In this document: positions 62,544-64,000 of the stretch, piece by piece | How positions within the stretch are numbered: the first letter of the stretch is position 1 | Layout: every line of letters starts with the position of its first letter | DNA from: Amyelois transitella | Lineage: Eukaryota > Arthropoda > Insecta > Lepidoptera > Pyralidae | Length of the DNA: 64,000 nucleotides | Direction: 5' to 3' | Assembly (NCBI RefSeq): GCF_032362555.1 | Contig: NC_083536.1 | Span: 186,001-250,000 of the forward strand | Program-made: the position numbers and the translations under genes | Notes under the pieces: generated by a model | What the model saw: the letters and a program-made list of their open reading frames with translations, nothing else | What the model was told of the DNA's origin: nothing | Databases searched by the model: none

Positions 62544-62834
62544 TCCATACATATAATAAAACTGTAACTGAACATTGTCTGTACATTGAAGATATTTAAG
62601 AAAAAATATTGTAAGGGATCTTTTTAGGGTCAATAGAAGCCAAAACAAATTTTTTTGAATTAACAAATCGCAAGGTCAAACACTTGGAGCAGCCGGAGTC
62701 GACCTCAGGACGATTTGCTTCTCACACGGACAGCTCTACGTCGCTTGCTCGCGGGTCACCAGTTGTGACAGTTAATTTGTGATGTCTCCAATGGGCAAGA
62801 CAGCAAATGTTGTAAACAAAGAGATAGGTACTAG
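62544..62834 (+). mobile_element. Internally deleted Helitron derivative
   Basis: It starts with the same TCCATACATATAATAAAAC end as 60772, keeps about 105 bp, then jumps to the helicase end (62655-62825) and reaches CTAG at 62831-62834, followed by T. The lack of a clear 3' hairpin leaves the right end uncertain. Confidence 0.6.
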
Positions 62835-62838
62835 TAGA

Positions 62839-62897
62839 TGTTTATTGGGAATTCTGGGACACTTTTGTGTCCCAGAATTCCCAATTCCCAATAAACA
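62839..62897. repeat. Hairpin with 24-bp arms
   Basis: TGTTTATTGGGAATTCTGGG...ACAC is repeated inverted after a TTTT loop. The right arm carries one extra AATTCCC. It may be a terminator-like structure or a mobile-element end; no function is assigned. Confidence 0.9.
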
Positions 62898-62975
62898 AAA
62901 TTCGATTCATTCTAAACACAAAACATTAGTCGAATGCACTCACCTGACTCCATTATAAAATTGATAAGAATCACC

Positions 62976-63640
62976 CGCGAGCTCGTGAAAAGATCACACA
63001 CCGAACACACTTTTTACACATAACTGTTCACCGGTTGGAAGCACCGTGGTTAGTAAGTTCCTGCGAGCCCTTGGTAAGATCACGCACCGATAACACTTCC
63101 TAATTCCTAACTGATGATCGGTTGAAAGCACCGTGGTAAGTAACTTTCTGCGAGCCCGTGGTAAGATCACGCACCGACCACACTTCCTAATTCCTAACTG
63201 ATGATCGGTTGAAAGCACCGTGGTAAGTAACTTTCTGCGAGCCCGTGGTAAGATCACGCACCGACCACACTTCCTAATTCCTAACTGATGATCGGTTGAA
63301 AGCACCGTGGTAAGTAACTTTCTGCGAGCCCGTGGTAAGATCACGCACCGACCACACTTCCTAATTCCTAACTGATGATCGGTTGAAAGCACCATGGTAA
63401 GTAACTTTCTGCGAGCCCGTGGTAAGATCACGCACCGACCATACTTCCTAATTCCTAACTGATGATTGGCTGGAAGAAACCGTGGTAAGTAAACTTCCTG
63501 CGAGCCCATGGTAAGATCACGCACCAACCACACTTCCTAATTCCTAACTGATGATTGGCTGGAAGAAACCGTGGTAAGTAAACTTCCTGCGAGCCCTTGG
63601 TAAGATCACGCACCAACCATACTTCCTAAGTTCACTTTGT
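62976..63640. repeat. 87-bp tandem array, about seven units
   Basis: The unit includes GCACCGTGGTAAGTAACTTT, then CGAGCCCGTGGTAAGATCAC and CTTCCTAATTCCTAACTGAT. Central units are nearly identical; outer units diverge. The array is open on the minus strand because 87 is divisible by 3, and the 29-residue periodic product is not credible as a protein. Confidence 0.95.
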
Positions 63641-64000
63641 TTAACAATAATAGCAGAAACTTTAAATTATAAATAAACAGACCGACATTATAATCTTAAT
63701 AAATTATCACACACAACACAACATCACAACTTAGTTCTTAGCAACAAAATGGTCAAATGTACGAACGAGTGAAATACGCAAAGTAAGCAGATACACAGTA
63801 ATTAAGGGTGTTTACACACTTACTGAGTAAACACTTTTATATCAATTGTAATTTGTTTGAAAGACAAAACCACCTTCAGGTATGTACTCATAGGTATATG
63901 TACTAGAATTTGGGCTACATTCCAGCTTTCTTATGGTTACGTACTATTGCTATATCAAGCACCGTGTTAGTTAAGTCTACGTAATCAATATTATTATTAG
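63641..64000. other. AT-rich end of window
   Basis: No gene, repeat or element end was recognised. Confidence 0.5.

Noticed and set aside
62994..63533. 179-residue periodic frame on the minus strand
   Set aside because: The 29-residue period equals the 87-bp tandem unit; it is an artefact of the repeat length.

Overview
This window looks like nuclear DNA of a moth or butterfly. It is AT-rich and holds no recognisable host gene, rRNA or functional tRNA. Nearly everything that can be identified is transposable-element sequence of kinds common in Lepidoptera: Helitrons with TC...CTAG ends, R1-clade, RTE and CR1/Jockey-group LINEs, a DIRS-like element, Ty3/Gypsy and BEL/Pao elements, Tc1 and PIF/Harbinger DNA transposons, and a tRNA-derived SINE. 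The species cannot be fixed from sequence alone. Family names rest on protein motifs I read by eye; no database was searched.

Layout. 1-1905: 5'-and 3'-incomplete R1-clade LINE (+). 1906-3480: AT-rich DNA with a LINE 3' end and a 36-bp minisatellite. 3482-7048: broken Gypsy element 1 (+), with a SINE inside pol. 7049-9162: non-autonomous Helitron (-). 9163-25677: a plus-strand Helitron (Rep then Pif1-like helicase) that carries a four-level nest: Helitron > Tc1 (13964-25036) > LINE (14874-24396) > DIRS-like element (18497-23394). A second LINE tail in the Helitron has expanded into 87 perfect TTTGGA units. 26063-32638: Gypsy element 2 (+) with two LINE insertions beyond pol. 32641-34012: PIF/Harbinger transposase (-) with inferred introns and a 258-bp insertion in one of them. 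34014-35095: RTE-type reverse transcriptase (+). 35306-40505: LINE family A (-), split by a 2079-bp Helitron. 40925-44183: remains of a protein family I cannot name (-), split by LINE C. 44544-47572: LINE family B (-). 48001-55890: a second R1-clade LINE (-), split in ORF1 by LINE D (51443-55044). 55905-59396: an RTE tail, a BEL/Pao integrase with a second SINE, and a nearly intact Tc1 element. 59399-60675: Gypsy element 3 leader and gag. 60772-62834: Helitron fragments. 62976-63640: an 87-bp tandem array.

The genes form no cellular pathway. Their relations are historical: each insertion dates the one it interrupts. In several cases the junction can be read exactly, because the host element's reading frame resumes across the insertion, or because an uninterrupted paralogue lies elsewhere in the window. 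The most informative regions are the four-level nest, the DIRS internal complementary region, the Helitron with its empty site, the stop-start overlap of the second R1-type element, and the unnamed protein family at 43381-44183.
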